Positions 50,821 to 59,402 of a stretch of 64,000 nt of DNA are shown here, piece by piece (positions within the stretch are counted from its first letter, which is position 1; each line of letters starts with the position of its first letter). Location: contig NZ_BMRO01000001.1 in the NCBI RefSeq assembly GCF_014648675.1, positions 556,021-620,020 on the forward strand, in the 5' to 3' direction. The translations under genes were made by a program, and so were the position numbers. The notes under the pieces were generated by a model. It was given only the letters and a program-made list of their open reading frames with translations, did not search any database and was not told the DNA's origin. Source of the DNA: Actinomadura livida. Lineage in GTDB: Bacteria > Actinomycetota > Actinomycetes > Streptosporangiales > Streptosporangiaceae.

Positions 50821-53571
50821 ATGTGGGACGTGGTGCGCGGCATGCCGGTCTGCCGCCTGCTGGAGGTTCCGCGGCGGGACGCGGCGGACGGGCGGGACGA
50901 GTGGCGCGACCAGCGGCTGGCCGCGCTCGTGTCGGCGTACCACGCGGGCGGGGAGCCGGTGCTGGTCGGCTGGCGGCGCACGCTGGCGTCCGGTCCCACG
51001 GAGGTGTTCGTCGGCGGGGACGGGCTGCTCGCCGACCGCGCCGGGAGCGCCGCCACGCTCAGCCTCCCGGCGGGCGGCCGCGGCGTCCTGCTCCCGGAGG
51101 GCATCGCCGAGGACTCGATGGCGCACTGGGTCGGCATCGGCGCCGTCGCCGACGGGCTGCTGGTGGACGACCTCCCCGGCGACGGCCCACGGGACGATCC
51201 CGCGCGGCCGTCCCTGGAGGACGGCCTGCTGTCGGTGTGGATGCAGCCGTTCGCCTGGCTGCTGGTCGCCGAGCCGATGACGGCCCCGGAGACCGAGCGG
51301 CTGGCGGACCGGCTGGCCGACCGGCAGCGGCACGCCCAGTCGATGGCGGAGATGTCGCCCGAGTACTCGGTCACCGCCGTCCGGATGGAGCGCCGCCACC
51401 GCGAGGTGCGCCAGGCGGCCACCTCCGGCCTGTGGCGGGTCCATCTGCTGGCCGGGGCGGCGACGCCGCGGGCCGCGGCGCGGGTCGCCGCGCTGGTGTG
51501 CGCGTCGGCCGACCTGAGCCGGCTGCCGTACGCGCTCGTCCCCGGCGCGGCGGGCCCGTTCGAGGCGAGCACGCAGCTGGTGGCGGCGCTGGCGCGGCCG
51601 CCGGTCCGGGAGGTCGCCGGGGTGCGGTTCGCGATGCGGCCCGAGTTCGACGTGACGCCGGAGTTCGACGCCGCGTCCGGGCCGGCGGGCGCGAGCGTCC
51701 CGCTGGGGCGCGTCCTGGACCGCAACCGCCGCGAGGTCGGGCCGCTGTCGCTGCCGCTGTCCAGCCTGAACCGGCACACGTTCGTGTGCGGCGCGACCGG
51801 CTCCGGGAAGTCGCAGACCGTCCGGTCGCTGCTCACCGCCGCCGCGCACGCCGGGCTGCCGTGGCTGGTGGTCGAGCCGGCCAAGGCGGAGTACCGGCTG
51901 ATGGCGGCGCGGCTGCCGGACGCGGAGGTCGTCGCGATCCGGCCCGGCGACGCGGACGCGATCGCCGCCGGCATCAACCCCCTCGAACCGGCGACGGGCC
52001 CCGACGGGCGGCCGTTCCCGCTGCAGACCCACGCCGACCTCGTCCGCGCGCTGTTCCTCGCCGCCTTCGACGCCGACGAGCCGTTCCCGCAGGTGCTCGC
52101 CGCGGCGCTGACCCGCTGCTACGAGCGGCTCGGCTGGGATCTGGCGCTCGGGGAGCCCGCCATCCCTGGGACGTCCCCCCGCTACCCGACCCTCGCCGAC
52201 CTGCAGGCCACCGCCGAGCAGGTCGTGACCGACATCGGCTACGGCCAGGAGATCACCGACAACGTGCGCGGGTTCATCCGCGTCCGGCTGTCCAGCCTCC
52301 GGCTCGGCACGACCGGGCGGTTCTTCGAGGGCGGCCACCCCATCGACTTCGACGCGCTGCTCGCCCGCAACGTCGTCCTGGAGATCGAGGACGTCGGGGA
52401 CGACCGCGACAAGGCGTTCCTGATGGGCACCGTGCTGGTGCGGCTGGTGGAGCACCTGCGGATGCGGCAGCGCCAGGGCGCCCCGGCGGGGCTGCGGCAC
52501 CTGAGCGTGTTCGAGGAGGCGCACCGGCTGCTGCGGCGGAGCGAGGAGGCGGGCCCCGCGTCGCACGCCGTGGAGACGTTCGCGAGCCTCCTGGCGGAGA
52601 TCCGCGCGTACGGGGAGGGGCTGGTGGTGGCGGAGCAGATCCCGTCGAAGCTGGTCCCGGACGTCATCAAGAACACCGCCGTCAAGATCGTCCACCGGCT
52701 GCCGGCGAAGGACGACCGGGACGCGGTCGGCGCCACGATGAACATCACCGACGACCAGTCGCAGTTCCTGGTCACGCTCACGCCCGGCGAGGGCGCCGTG
52801 TTCACCGACGGCATGGACTTCCCGCACCTGGTCCGCATGCCGGACGCCTCGCACCTGGAGAAGGCGGCGCCGGTCGCGTCGGCCCGCGTCCTGGTGAGCC
52901 CGCGGAGCGGCACGTGCGGGGCGGACTGCCGCGACTCCCCCTGCACGCTCCGGGACATGCGCACCGCCCAGCGCGCCCTTGAGGCCCGTCCGGAACTCGT
53001 GCTCTGGGCGGAGCTGGCCGCCGCCGCCCATCTGACCGGCTGGGGCACGCCGACCCTGTCCCCGTCCGTGCTCGACGGGCTGCCCGCGCGGCTTCGCGAC
53101 TGCACCGTCTCCCACGCCGTCGACGCCGCCGTGGCCGCGCGCAGCGCCCGAAGCGACCTGGCCGGACATCTCGTGGACGCTCTGCACGGGCACCCTTGCG
53201 GGGCCGAGGAGAACGAGTTCTTCGCCACGCCTTACCGCTGGTGCCTCGTCCTAGAAGAACTTCAGGAAGCGCATAAGGTGAACGCCGACGCGGGCAGGCA
53301 TCCCCGGAGCGAAGAATGGGCCGCGTTCCATGGCCGCGTCATTCCCGGCGACACCCTCGCCGACCAGCTCGGTCACATGACCGCGTGGTGGACTCGGGAC
53401 CAGCGCGACCTGGAAGCCCGCAACACCGCCCTCTGGGGCTCCACTTCGGCGATCGAAACCGCTGTGGGCGCTCTACGCGGCGATTCCGATTGGCAGGACC
53501 GGCTCCGGGAGGCGACGACCCGCCTCCGGGTTCCCGCGGGACTCCTGGACTCCTACGTCGTCGACGGCTAG
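50821..53571 (+). CDS. HerA/FtsK-like ATPase (DUF87 type)
   Basis: 916 residues. An N-terminal region (1-310) with no clear family is followed by a RecA/HerA ATPase domain: Walker A GATGSGKSQT near residue 324, YRLMAARLPDAEVVAIRPGD, Walker B LSVFEEAH near 562, sensor QIPSKL, and a C-terminal HerA brace. After the ATPase comes a Cys cluster (CGADCRDSPC, near 699-710) and a helical tail of 200 residues with repeated HxxW-type motifs. HerA-type hexamers pump or remodel DNA with a nuclease partner; here the partner is a DEDDh exonuclease rather than NurA. ATG at 50821. Confidence 0.88.
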   Translation: MWDVVRGMPVCRLLEVPRRDAADGRDEWRDQRLAALVSAYHAGGEPVLVGWRRTLASGPTEVFVGGDGLLADRAGSAATLSLPAGGRGVLLPEGIAEDSMAHWVGIGAVADGLLVDDLPGDGPRDDPARPSLEDGLLSVWMQPFAWLLVAEPMTAPETERLADRLADRQRHAQSMAEMSPEYSVTAVRMERRHREVRQAATSGLWRVHLLAGAATPRAAARVAALVCASADLSRLPYALVPGAAGPFEASTQLVAALARPPVREVAGVRFAMRPEFDVTPEFDAASGPAGASVPLGRVLDRNRREVGPLSLPLSSLNRHTFVCGATGSGKSQTVRSLLTAAAHAGLPWLVVEPAKAEYRLMAARLPDAEVVAIRPGDADAIAAGINPLEPATGPDGRPFPLQTHADLVRALFLAAFDADEPFPQVLAAALTRCYERLGWDLALGEPAIPGTSPRYPTLADLQATAEQVVTDIGYGQEITDNVRGFIRVRLSSLRLGTTGRFFEGGHPIDFDALLARNVVLEIEDVGDDRDKAFLMGTVLVRLVEHLRMRQRQGAPAGLRHLSVFEEAHRLLRRSEEAGPASHAVETFASLLAEIRAYGEGLVVAEQIPSKLVPDVIKNTAVKIVHRLPAKDDRDAVGATMNITDDQSQFLVTLTPGEGAVFTDGMDFPHLVRMPDASHLEKAAPVASARVLVSPRSGTCGADCRDSPCTLRDMRTAQRALEARPELVLWAELAAAAHLTGWGTPTLSPSVLDGLPARLRDCTVSHAVDAAVAARSARSDLAGHLVDALHGHPCGAEENEFFATPYRWCLVLEELQEAHKVNADAGRHPRSEEWAAFHGRVIPGDTLADQLGHMTAWWTRDQRDLEARNTALWGSTSAIETAVGALRGDSDWQDRLREATTRLRVPAGLLDSYVVDG

Positions 53572-53638
53572 GGCTGCTGGGCCTGCCCGTACGGGTACCC
53601 CGGCGACTGCCCGGGAAGCCCCGCGCCTCGCGGGCTGG

Positions 53639-54874
53639 TCAGGCCAGCTTCTCGAGGCGGTCGGCGGCTTCGGCGACGCCTCCGGCGGAGGCGATCGAGG
53701 TGCGGACGCGTTCGGCGGCCGCGCGGTAGGGGTCCTCCTTCAGGACGGCGGTGAGGGCCGTGCGGAGCTCGTCGGCGCGGGCGCGGGCATGGCGGACGCG
53801 GACGCCCGCCCCCGCGGACTCGACCTGCCCGGCGATCACCGGCTGGTCGTCCCGGACCGGCGCCACCACCAGCGGAAGGCCCTGGGCGAGCGACGCGCAG
53901 ACGGTGTCGTGGGCGCCGTCGCAGACGACGGCGGAGACCCGCTCCAGCAGCTTGTGGCGCGGGACCTGCTCCCGGACGAGGACGTTCGGCGGCGGATCGG
54001 GCAGCGCGCCCGGATCCGTCTCGAAGACCGCCTGGACGTCCACGCCGCGGACGGCCTCCGCCGCGACCCGGAAGAAGCGGTCGCGCACCGGGCCGTCCGG
54101 CGCGCCGAGGGTGACGAGGACGGCGGGCCGGCCGTCCAGGTCGTCCCACGGGAAGGCGCGCGGCGCGGGACGTTCGGGCGCCGGGCCGACGAAGGCGAAG
54201 TGGCCGGGGAAGAACGAGGTGTCGCCGATCAGCCCCGCCGCGGTGAACACCAGCACGAGGTGGTCGGAGAAGCGCAGGTCGAGCAGGTCCTCGATGCCGT
54301 GGTCGAGCTGGAAGTCGGCGATCAGCTCCCGGATCCACTCCTCGGCCCGCGGGAAGGCGGCGAGCGGCCGGGTGAACTCGGCGGACGTCGCGGCGGAGGT
54401 CGCCCATGGGAGCTCGCGGCGGCGCGCGGCGACGGGCGCGGCGAGGGCGAGCTGGTCGGCGATGACGGCGTCCGGCCGGAATCGGTCGATCGCCTTCTCG
54501 ACGCCCGGCAGCATCGCGTGGCCGAGCGGGACGAGGAGGTCCTCCCAGAGGAAGCGGAGGGCGGCGAGCCCGCGCAGGTCCAGCCAGTCGCCGTGGAGCC
54601 CGTGCAGGCGCCGCTCGAAGTCCTCCTCGACGGCGCTGTAGAGCCGGGAGCCCGGGCGGATCCGGGGTTCGAGGGAAGCCCGGTGCCCGGTCCACGCGAC
54701 CTTGTGGCCGCGCCGGACGAGCTCGGCCGCGACGGCGTTATTGGCGGTGACACTGCCGGCAGTGCCGTCGCCCAGCGGCGGGACCGCGAACAGGAAACGG
54801 CGTTCGGGGGTTCTCACCCGGCGGATCCCGGGGTCTTCGAGCAGGGACGGAACCCTCACACGGCGGGCGTTCAC
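53639..54874 (-). CDS. GT1-family glycosyltransferase, last gene of the PKS operon
   Basis: 411 residues, GT-B fold of the UGT/macrolide glycosyltransferase type. N-terminal acceptor half has VPPLGDGTAGSVTANNAVA and VRRGHKVAW. The C-terminal donor half has VCDGAHDTVCASLAQGLPL and DDQPVIAGQVESAGAG, equivalent to the usual HGGxxS...P...DQ signature, but with Asp-Gly-Ala where His-Gly-Gly is normal. It would transfer a sugar from a nucleotide donor to the polyketide or fatty product of the operon. GTG start overlaps the ACP stop (GTGA). The changed donor motif leaves activity uncertain. Confidence 0.85.
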   Translation of the reverse strand: MNARRVRVPSLLEDPGIRRVRTPERRFLFAVPPLGDGTAGSVTANNAVAAELVRRGHKVAWTGHRASLEPRIRPGSRLYSAVEEDFERRLHGLHGDWLDLRGLAALRFLWEDLLVPLGHAMLPGVEKAIDRFRPDAVIADQLALAAPVAARRRELPWATSAATSAEFTRPLAAFPRAEEWIRELIADFQLDHGIEDLLDLRFSDHLVLVFTAAGLIGDTSFFPGHFAFVGPAPERPAPRAFPWDDLDGRPAVLVTLGAPDGPVRDRFFRVAAEAVRGVDVQAVFETDPGALPDPPPNVLVREQVPRHKLLERVSAVVCDGAHDTVCASLAQGLPLVVAPVRDDQPVIAGQVESAGAGVRVRHARARADELRTALTAVLKEDPYRAAAERVRTSIASAGGVAEAADRLEKLA

Positions 54875-55140
54875 CGGGCGGCTCCCGCGAGGTGGTCCGC
54901 GACGTCCCCGACGGTCAGGCCGAGGAGCTCGTCGAGGTCCAGGCCCGCGACGAAGGCGGGGAGGTCGGCTCGGTCGCCGTAGCGGGCGCGGAGCCTTGCG
55001 GCGAAGGCGGCGAACTCTATGCTCTCCAGAGCGAGGGCTCCGGTGAACGTGGTCTCCGGCCCGATCTCCACGTCGGGGAGGAAGTCCTCCCCTAGGACGT
55101 CGGTCAGTATCCGGACGACCTCTGCCAGGTCGTCATTCAT
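54871..55140 (-). CDS. Free-standing acyl carrier protein
   Basis: 89 residues, acidic four-helix ACP. The phosphopantetheine serine is in ALALESIEFAAF, where LES stands for the common DSL. No ACP domain is visible in either PKS of this operon, so this is the expected carrier of the growing chain. Both ends overlap neighbours: ATGA with the second PKS upstream and GTGA with the glycosyltransferase downstream, so equal expression is likely. An in-frame extension upstream lies inside the PKS gene and is rejected. Confidence 0.92.
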   Translation of the reverse strand: MNDDLAEVVRILTDVLGEDFLPDVEIGPETTFTGALALESIEFAAFAARLRARYGDRADLPAFVAGLDLDELLGLTVGDVADHLAGAAR

Positions 55141-58100
55141 GCTCGGGCCTCCTCCATGCCGGTTCCGCCGGACTCCGCCGTCCAAGCCACGACGTGTCCT
55201 TCGACTTCGCGCGTCTGCACCGCCATGACCGTGTCGCCGGTGGCGACGAGGAGCCGTTCGGTATCGGTGAAGGTCACGGCCACCTCCGGACGGTCTGCAT
55301 CGGTGTTCATCGCTTGCAGTGCTGCTTGCTTCGCTGCGCGTATACGTGCGTCCTTTTCTCCTCGGGCGGGGTCGTCTTGGACCAGACCGATGCCTGCTGG
55401 TTCGGTGCCGGGCCGCACCAGGGCCACGCCCAAGTCGGCGTCTGTTGCGATGGAGATGGTGAGGGGCTCGTCGAACGGTCCCGTGACCCGTGGCCCGTCA
55501 TGGATTGTGAGTTCCGCGGGGAACAGGGGGCCGTGGCCGTTGCGCCATAGGTGGGCCCGGATGGCGTCCTTGGCCGCGATCCTTCCGAGCAGCCATGGGC
55601 CTTGCTCGAACGGCGGGAGGGCCTCGTACTCGGCGCGCTCGCTGGAGCAGAGGTACTGGCGCATGAGGAGATCGCGGGACACGGTCCCTTCCCAGCGTTT
55701 GCGGGCCAGGCACCAGCCGCCCGGCTGCGCTTCCCCCGTCCCGGACACCTCGGGGGTGAACTTCATCCGCCAGAGGGCTTCGTCGGTGTAGAAGCGGTGG
55801 GTCGTCCACCCGTCGACGCGTCCCCATACCGTTCCGTCCGCACGGACCATCTCTGCTGCGCAACGCATCGTGGTGTCGGTCAGGGACTGGTTCCAGACGG
55901 TCGTTTCCAGACGTTCCCCTTCGGGTGGCAAGGGCCCGTACAGGGAGACCCGTTCGATCCCGACCGGGAAGACGGTTTGGTTGGTGTCGCCGTACACCTG
56001 GATCCAGTGGCAGCAGAGCTGGCCGACGTTGTCCAAGAGCGCGCCTGGCGCGGGGAGCGGCGCAAGGACGGCGCGTACACCGTCCTCTGCGAGGGCCGTG
56101 ATCTCGGTGATTCCGCGGAAGAGCGGGCCTTGGAACATCCAGCGTTCCTCGTACAGCCGTTCCGCGGTGACTATGGGCGGGCCTTCGATGCTCAGCGGCG
56201 TGCCGTCCTGTAGGGGTGACGGCGGGTAATGGTCGGCGAGCAGGACCGTCCCGTCCACGTAACCGTCGATGACGACCTTCACCTTGCCCGGCCTGGCGGC
56301 GCCGTCGACAACGCGGGCGTTGATGTCGGCGGTGGTGGGCGGGGCGGCCACGACCCAGCGGACGGCGCGGACGTCCTCGAACCCCACGACGACCGAGCCG
56401 GGCAGCAGGCTCCGCGCCGCGCCCGCCATGACCTCCAGCAGCGTCGCCAGCGGAACGATCGGGAACCTGTCCGACATGTCGGGCCAGTCAGGCGCCTGCG
56501 GGACCACGCAGTGGTCCCGCAGGTACGGCATGGTCGTAAGCGCGAAAATACGGGACGCAGCGGACTCCCCCGCCACCGGCGCCGGGTCACGGGACGGCGC
56601 GGACGCCGCCCCGCCGCCGAACGCCTCCACGACGGCCTTCGCCCCCGTCGCCGCGTCGTTCAGCAGCGCCTCCAGCTCGGCCATGACGGGGTCGTCGGCC
56701 GGGAGCGGCGGAACTGCGGAGGTGAGCCTGATGGGCGCCACGGTACCCGCCAGGCTGACCATCGGCGTTCCGAGGTCCAGCGTCATGCCCGTGGCCGGCG
56801 GGGGCGGCGGCGACGCGCCGTAACCCTCGGCCCACAGCGCGGCGAGGACCCGCCGGAGTTGCGCCATCCCGTCCCGCTGCGGGACGTTCACGGCCATCGC
56901 CAGATGCTCCCGGTCCCCCAGCCCGTCGGCGACGAATCCCGGGAGGCTCCCGGGGCCCACCTGCACGAACGCCCGCACGTGGGCCGTGCCGTACAGCTCC
57001 CCGATCAGCCTGCTGAACCGGACCGGCTCGCGCAGATGCCGGACGACGAGGTCGCGCACATCGGACGGCGACGGCGGATAGGGAGCGACCGTCGTCCCCG
57101 ACCACAGCGGCACCCGCGGCTCGTGCACCGGCAGGCCCTCGAACGCGTGCCGCACCTGCTTCTCGTACGCCTCGGCGTAGGGCGTGTGGAGGCCCGACCG
57201 GAACGGCAGCTCCTGCCCGAGGACCCCCTCGGACGCGAGCCGCCCGAGGATGTCGCGGACCTCCCGGGCGGGGCCGCAGATCACCGACTGGTGCGGGCAG
57301 TTGTCGTGGCTCACGAAGACACCGGTGCGTCCCCCGGCCGCCTCCGCCGCCTGCGCGGCTCCGCAGCCGAGCGCCGCGTACACGAGTTCGGGCATGCCCG
57401 CCGTCAGACCGTCGAGGGCGCCGATCAAAGGGTCCGCCGCGTCCGCGTCGAGGAGCCCGGTGGCGATCATGGCCGTCCACTCACCGAGGCCGTGGCCTGC
57501 CGCGACGTCCGGTTCGACGCCGAGTTCGGCGAGCGCCGACGCCAGCAGGCGTCCGGTGCCGATCGTGTCCGCGGCGTGGCCGGCCAGGTCGGTGCTCCCG
57601 GCCGGCTCCGGCTTCGGCCAGCCGAAATGCTCGGCGACGTCGTCCACGCGCGGGGCGAAGGCGGGCTCGAAGCCAGGGAACAGGAAGGCCAGCCGTCCGC
57701 CCTCTGCGAGGAGCGGACGCGGTGAGAACCAGACGTCGCTGCGGCCTCGCCAGGCCGTTCCGCGCTGGACGACGGCTCGCGCCAGTTCAAGCCTGTGCGA
57801 GGTAGGGGCGACCATGGCGATCCGGCAGGGCAGGTCTGGGGCGACGTCCTCTGAAGCCCGTGCCAGGAGTTCCTCGTCGGGGACGTCCAGGGCCGCGGCC
57901 AGTTCGTCGGTCGTGCGGGCGGCCAGTCGCAGGACGGCCTCGCCCGACTCCGGCGCGCGGAGCCGCCGGGGCCGCCGCCTCCGCCGGACGCCACCGGACG
58001 GCGGCTCCTCCAGGATGACGTGCGCGTTCGCCCCGCCGAACCCGAACGCGTTGACCACGGCGCGCCGCGGGCCGTCCCCGCGCTCCCACTCGGCGGCCTC

Positions 58101-59402
58101 CCGCACGGGCCGCAGCCTGGCGTTCTCCAGCGCGGGATGCGGGTCGTCCACATGCAGCGTGGGCGGCAGCACACCGTCGCGCAGCGCGTAGGCCGCCTTG
58201 ATCAGCCCCGCGATGCCGGCGGCGGGCATCGCGTGCCCGATCATCGACTTGACCGTGCCGAGGCCGATCGGCGGGCCGTCCGCGCCGAACGCCCGGCGCA
58301 GCGTCGCCAGTTCCGCCGCGTCCCCCGCCGGGGTGCCGGTGCCGTGCGCCTCGACCAGGCCGAGCGCGCCGGGCTCCGCCGGGTCGAGGCCCGCGTCCCG
58401 CCAGGCGCGCTCGACCGCCAGGACCTGCCCCTCCACCGGCGGGTTCAGCAGGCTCGCCGCGCGGCCGTCGCTGGACGACCCGGCGCCGAGGATGACCGCG
58501 TGGATCCGGTCCCCGGCCCGCTCGGCGTCCGACAGCCGTTTGAGCAGGACGATTCCGGTGCCCTCGGCGAGCAGGGTGCCGTCCGCCGCCCGGTCGAACG
58601 GCCGGATCGTCTCGCTCGGGCTCAGCGCCCGGAGCCGGCTGAGCGCGCTCCAGACGGTCGCGTGGTGGGAGTGGTGGACGGCCCCGGCCAGCATGGCGTC
58701 GGCCTGCCCGCCGCGCAGTGCCCGGACGGCGTGCTCGACCGCCAGCAGCGCCGACGCGCACGCCGCGTCCAGCGTGTACACGGGGCCGCGCAAGTCGAAC
58801 CCGTGCGCGATCCGGGACGCGGCGAAGCCCGGGACCAGCCCGGTCGAGGCGTCGGGGGCGTCCGGTCCCAGCCGGTCGCAGAACGCGCGGCGGATCTCCT
58901 CCAGCCGGGAGCTTCCGAGCTCCGGCACCAGCTCCGCGAGGATCCCGGCGATCTGGTGGGACGTCCCGACCCGCTGGTCGAACCGCGCCATGCCGGGGGT
59001 GAGGTGGCCGCCGCGTCCGATGACCACGCCGACCGCGGCCCGGTCGGGCAGCCGTTCGGCGCCGCCGGCGTCCGCGATCGCGTCGCCGGCGGTCCGCAGC
59101 GCGAGGAGCTGGTCGGGCTCCATCGTCCGCACCGCCGCCGGGGTGATCCCGAACCGCGCCGGGTCGAACGTGGCCAGGTCGTCGACGAACCCGCCGCGAC
59201 GGCAGTAGAACCGGTCGCTCTCTGGCGGCCGCCCGTAGGCGCCGGGGTCGTAGTAGAGCGCGGGGTCCCACCGCCCGGCCGGCACCTCGGTGATCGCGTC
59301 GAACCCGGCCAGGACGTTGCGCCACAGCTCGGCCGCCGACCCGGCCCCGGGGAACACCGCCCCGGCGCCGACGATCGCGATCGGCTCCGGAGCGCGGCTC
59401 AC
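55137..59402 (-). CDS. PfaC/PksE-like iterative PKS subunit B: KS - AT(Ser to Gly) - DH - PPTase-like
   Basis: 1421 residues. KS (1-462) is intact: LDAACASALL with C215, EAHGTGT and MIGHAM. AT-like domain (about 565-860) reads AAGHGLGEW, so the nucleophile of GHSxG is Gly (codon 57489-57491), although the second His (GLHTPY) remains. Double-hotdog dehydratase (about 955-1200) with likely His in YLRDHC (H964) and Asp in LLDNVGQ (D1124). The C-terminal part (1210-1421) looks like the PPTase tail of enediyne or PUFA PKS (WLLGRIAAKDA), but the metal motif reads GIGLV rather than GIDxE, so it may be inactive. No ACP domain. GTG at 59402 overlaps the upstream stop. Confidence 0.92.
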   Translation of the reverse strand: MSRAPEPIAIVGAGAVFPGAGSAAELWRNVLAGFDAITEVPAGRWDPALYYDPGAYGRPPESDRFYCRRGGFVDDLATFDPARFGITPAAVRTMEPDQLLALRTAGDAIADAGGAERLPDRAAVGVVIGRGGHLTPGMARFDQRVGTSHQIAGILAELVPELGSSRLEEIRRAFCDRLGPDAPDASTGLVPGFAASRIAHGFDLRGPVYTLDAACASALLAVEHAVRALRGGQADAMLAGAVHHSHHATVWSALSRLRALSPSETIRPFDRAADGTLLAEGTGIVLLKRLSDAERAGDRIHAVILGAGSSSDGRAASLLNPPVEGQVLAVERAWRDAGLDPAEPGALGLVEAHGTGTPAGDAAELATLRRAFGADGPPIGLGTVKSMIGHAMPAAGIAGLIKAAYALRDGVLPPTLHVDDPHPALENARLRPVREAAEWERGDGPRRAVVNAFGFGGANAHVILEEPPSGGVRRRRRPRRLRAPESGEAVLRLAARTTDELAAALDVPDEELLARASEDVAPDLPCRIAMVAPTSHRLELARAVVQRGTAWRGRSDVWFSPRPLLAEGGRLAFLFPGFEPAFAPRVDDVAEHFGWPKPEPAGSTDLAGHAADTIGTGRLLASALAELGVEPDVAAGHGLGEWTAMIATGLLDADAADPLIGALDGLTAGMPELVYAALGCGAAQAAEAAGGRTGVFVSHDNCPHQSVICGPAREVRDILGRLASEGVLGQELPFRSGLHTPYAEAYEKQVRHAFEGLPVHEPRVPLWSGTTVAPYPPSPSDVRDLVVRHLREPVRFSRLIGELYGTAHVRAFVQVGPGSLPGFVADGLGDREHLAMAVNVPQRDGMAQLRRVLAALWAEGYGASPPPPPATGMTLDLGTPMVSLAGTVAPIRLTSAVPPLPADDPVMAELEALLNDAATGAKAVVEAFGGGAASAPSRDPAPVAGESAASRIFALTTMPYLRDHCVVPQAPDWPDMSDRFPIVPLATLLEVMAGAARSLLPGSVVVGFEDVRAVRWVVAAPPTTADINARVVDGAARPGKVKVVIDGYVDGTVLLADHYPPSPLQDGTPLSIEGPPIVTAERLYEERWMFQGPLFRGITEITALAEDGVRAVLAPLPAPGALLDNVGQLCCHWIQVYGDTNQTVFPVGIERVSLYGPLPPEGERLETTVWNQSLTDTTMRCAAEMVRADGTVWGRVDGWTTHRFYTDEALWRMKFTPEVSGTGEAQPGGWCLARKRWEGTVSRDLLMRQYLCSSERAEYEALPPFEQGPWLLGRIAAKDAIRAHLWRNGHGPLFPAELTIHDGPRVTGPFDEPLTISIATDADLGVALVRPGTEPAGIGLVQDDPARGEKDARIRAAKQAALQAMNTDADRPEVAVTFTDTERLLVATGDTVMAVQTREVEGHVVAWTAESGGTGMEEARA

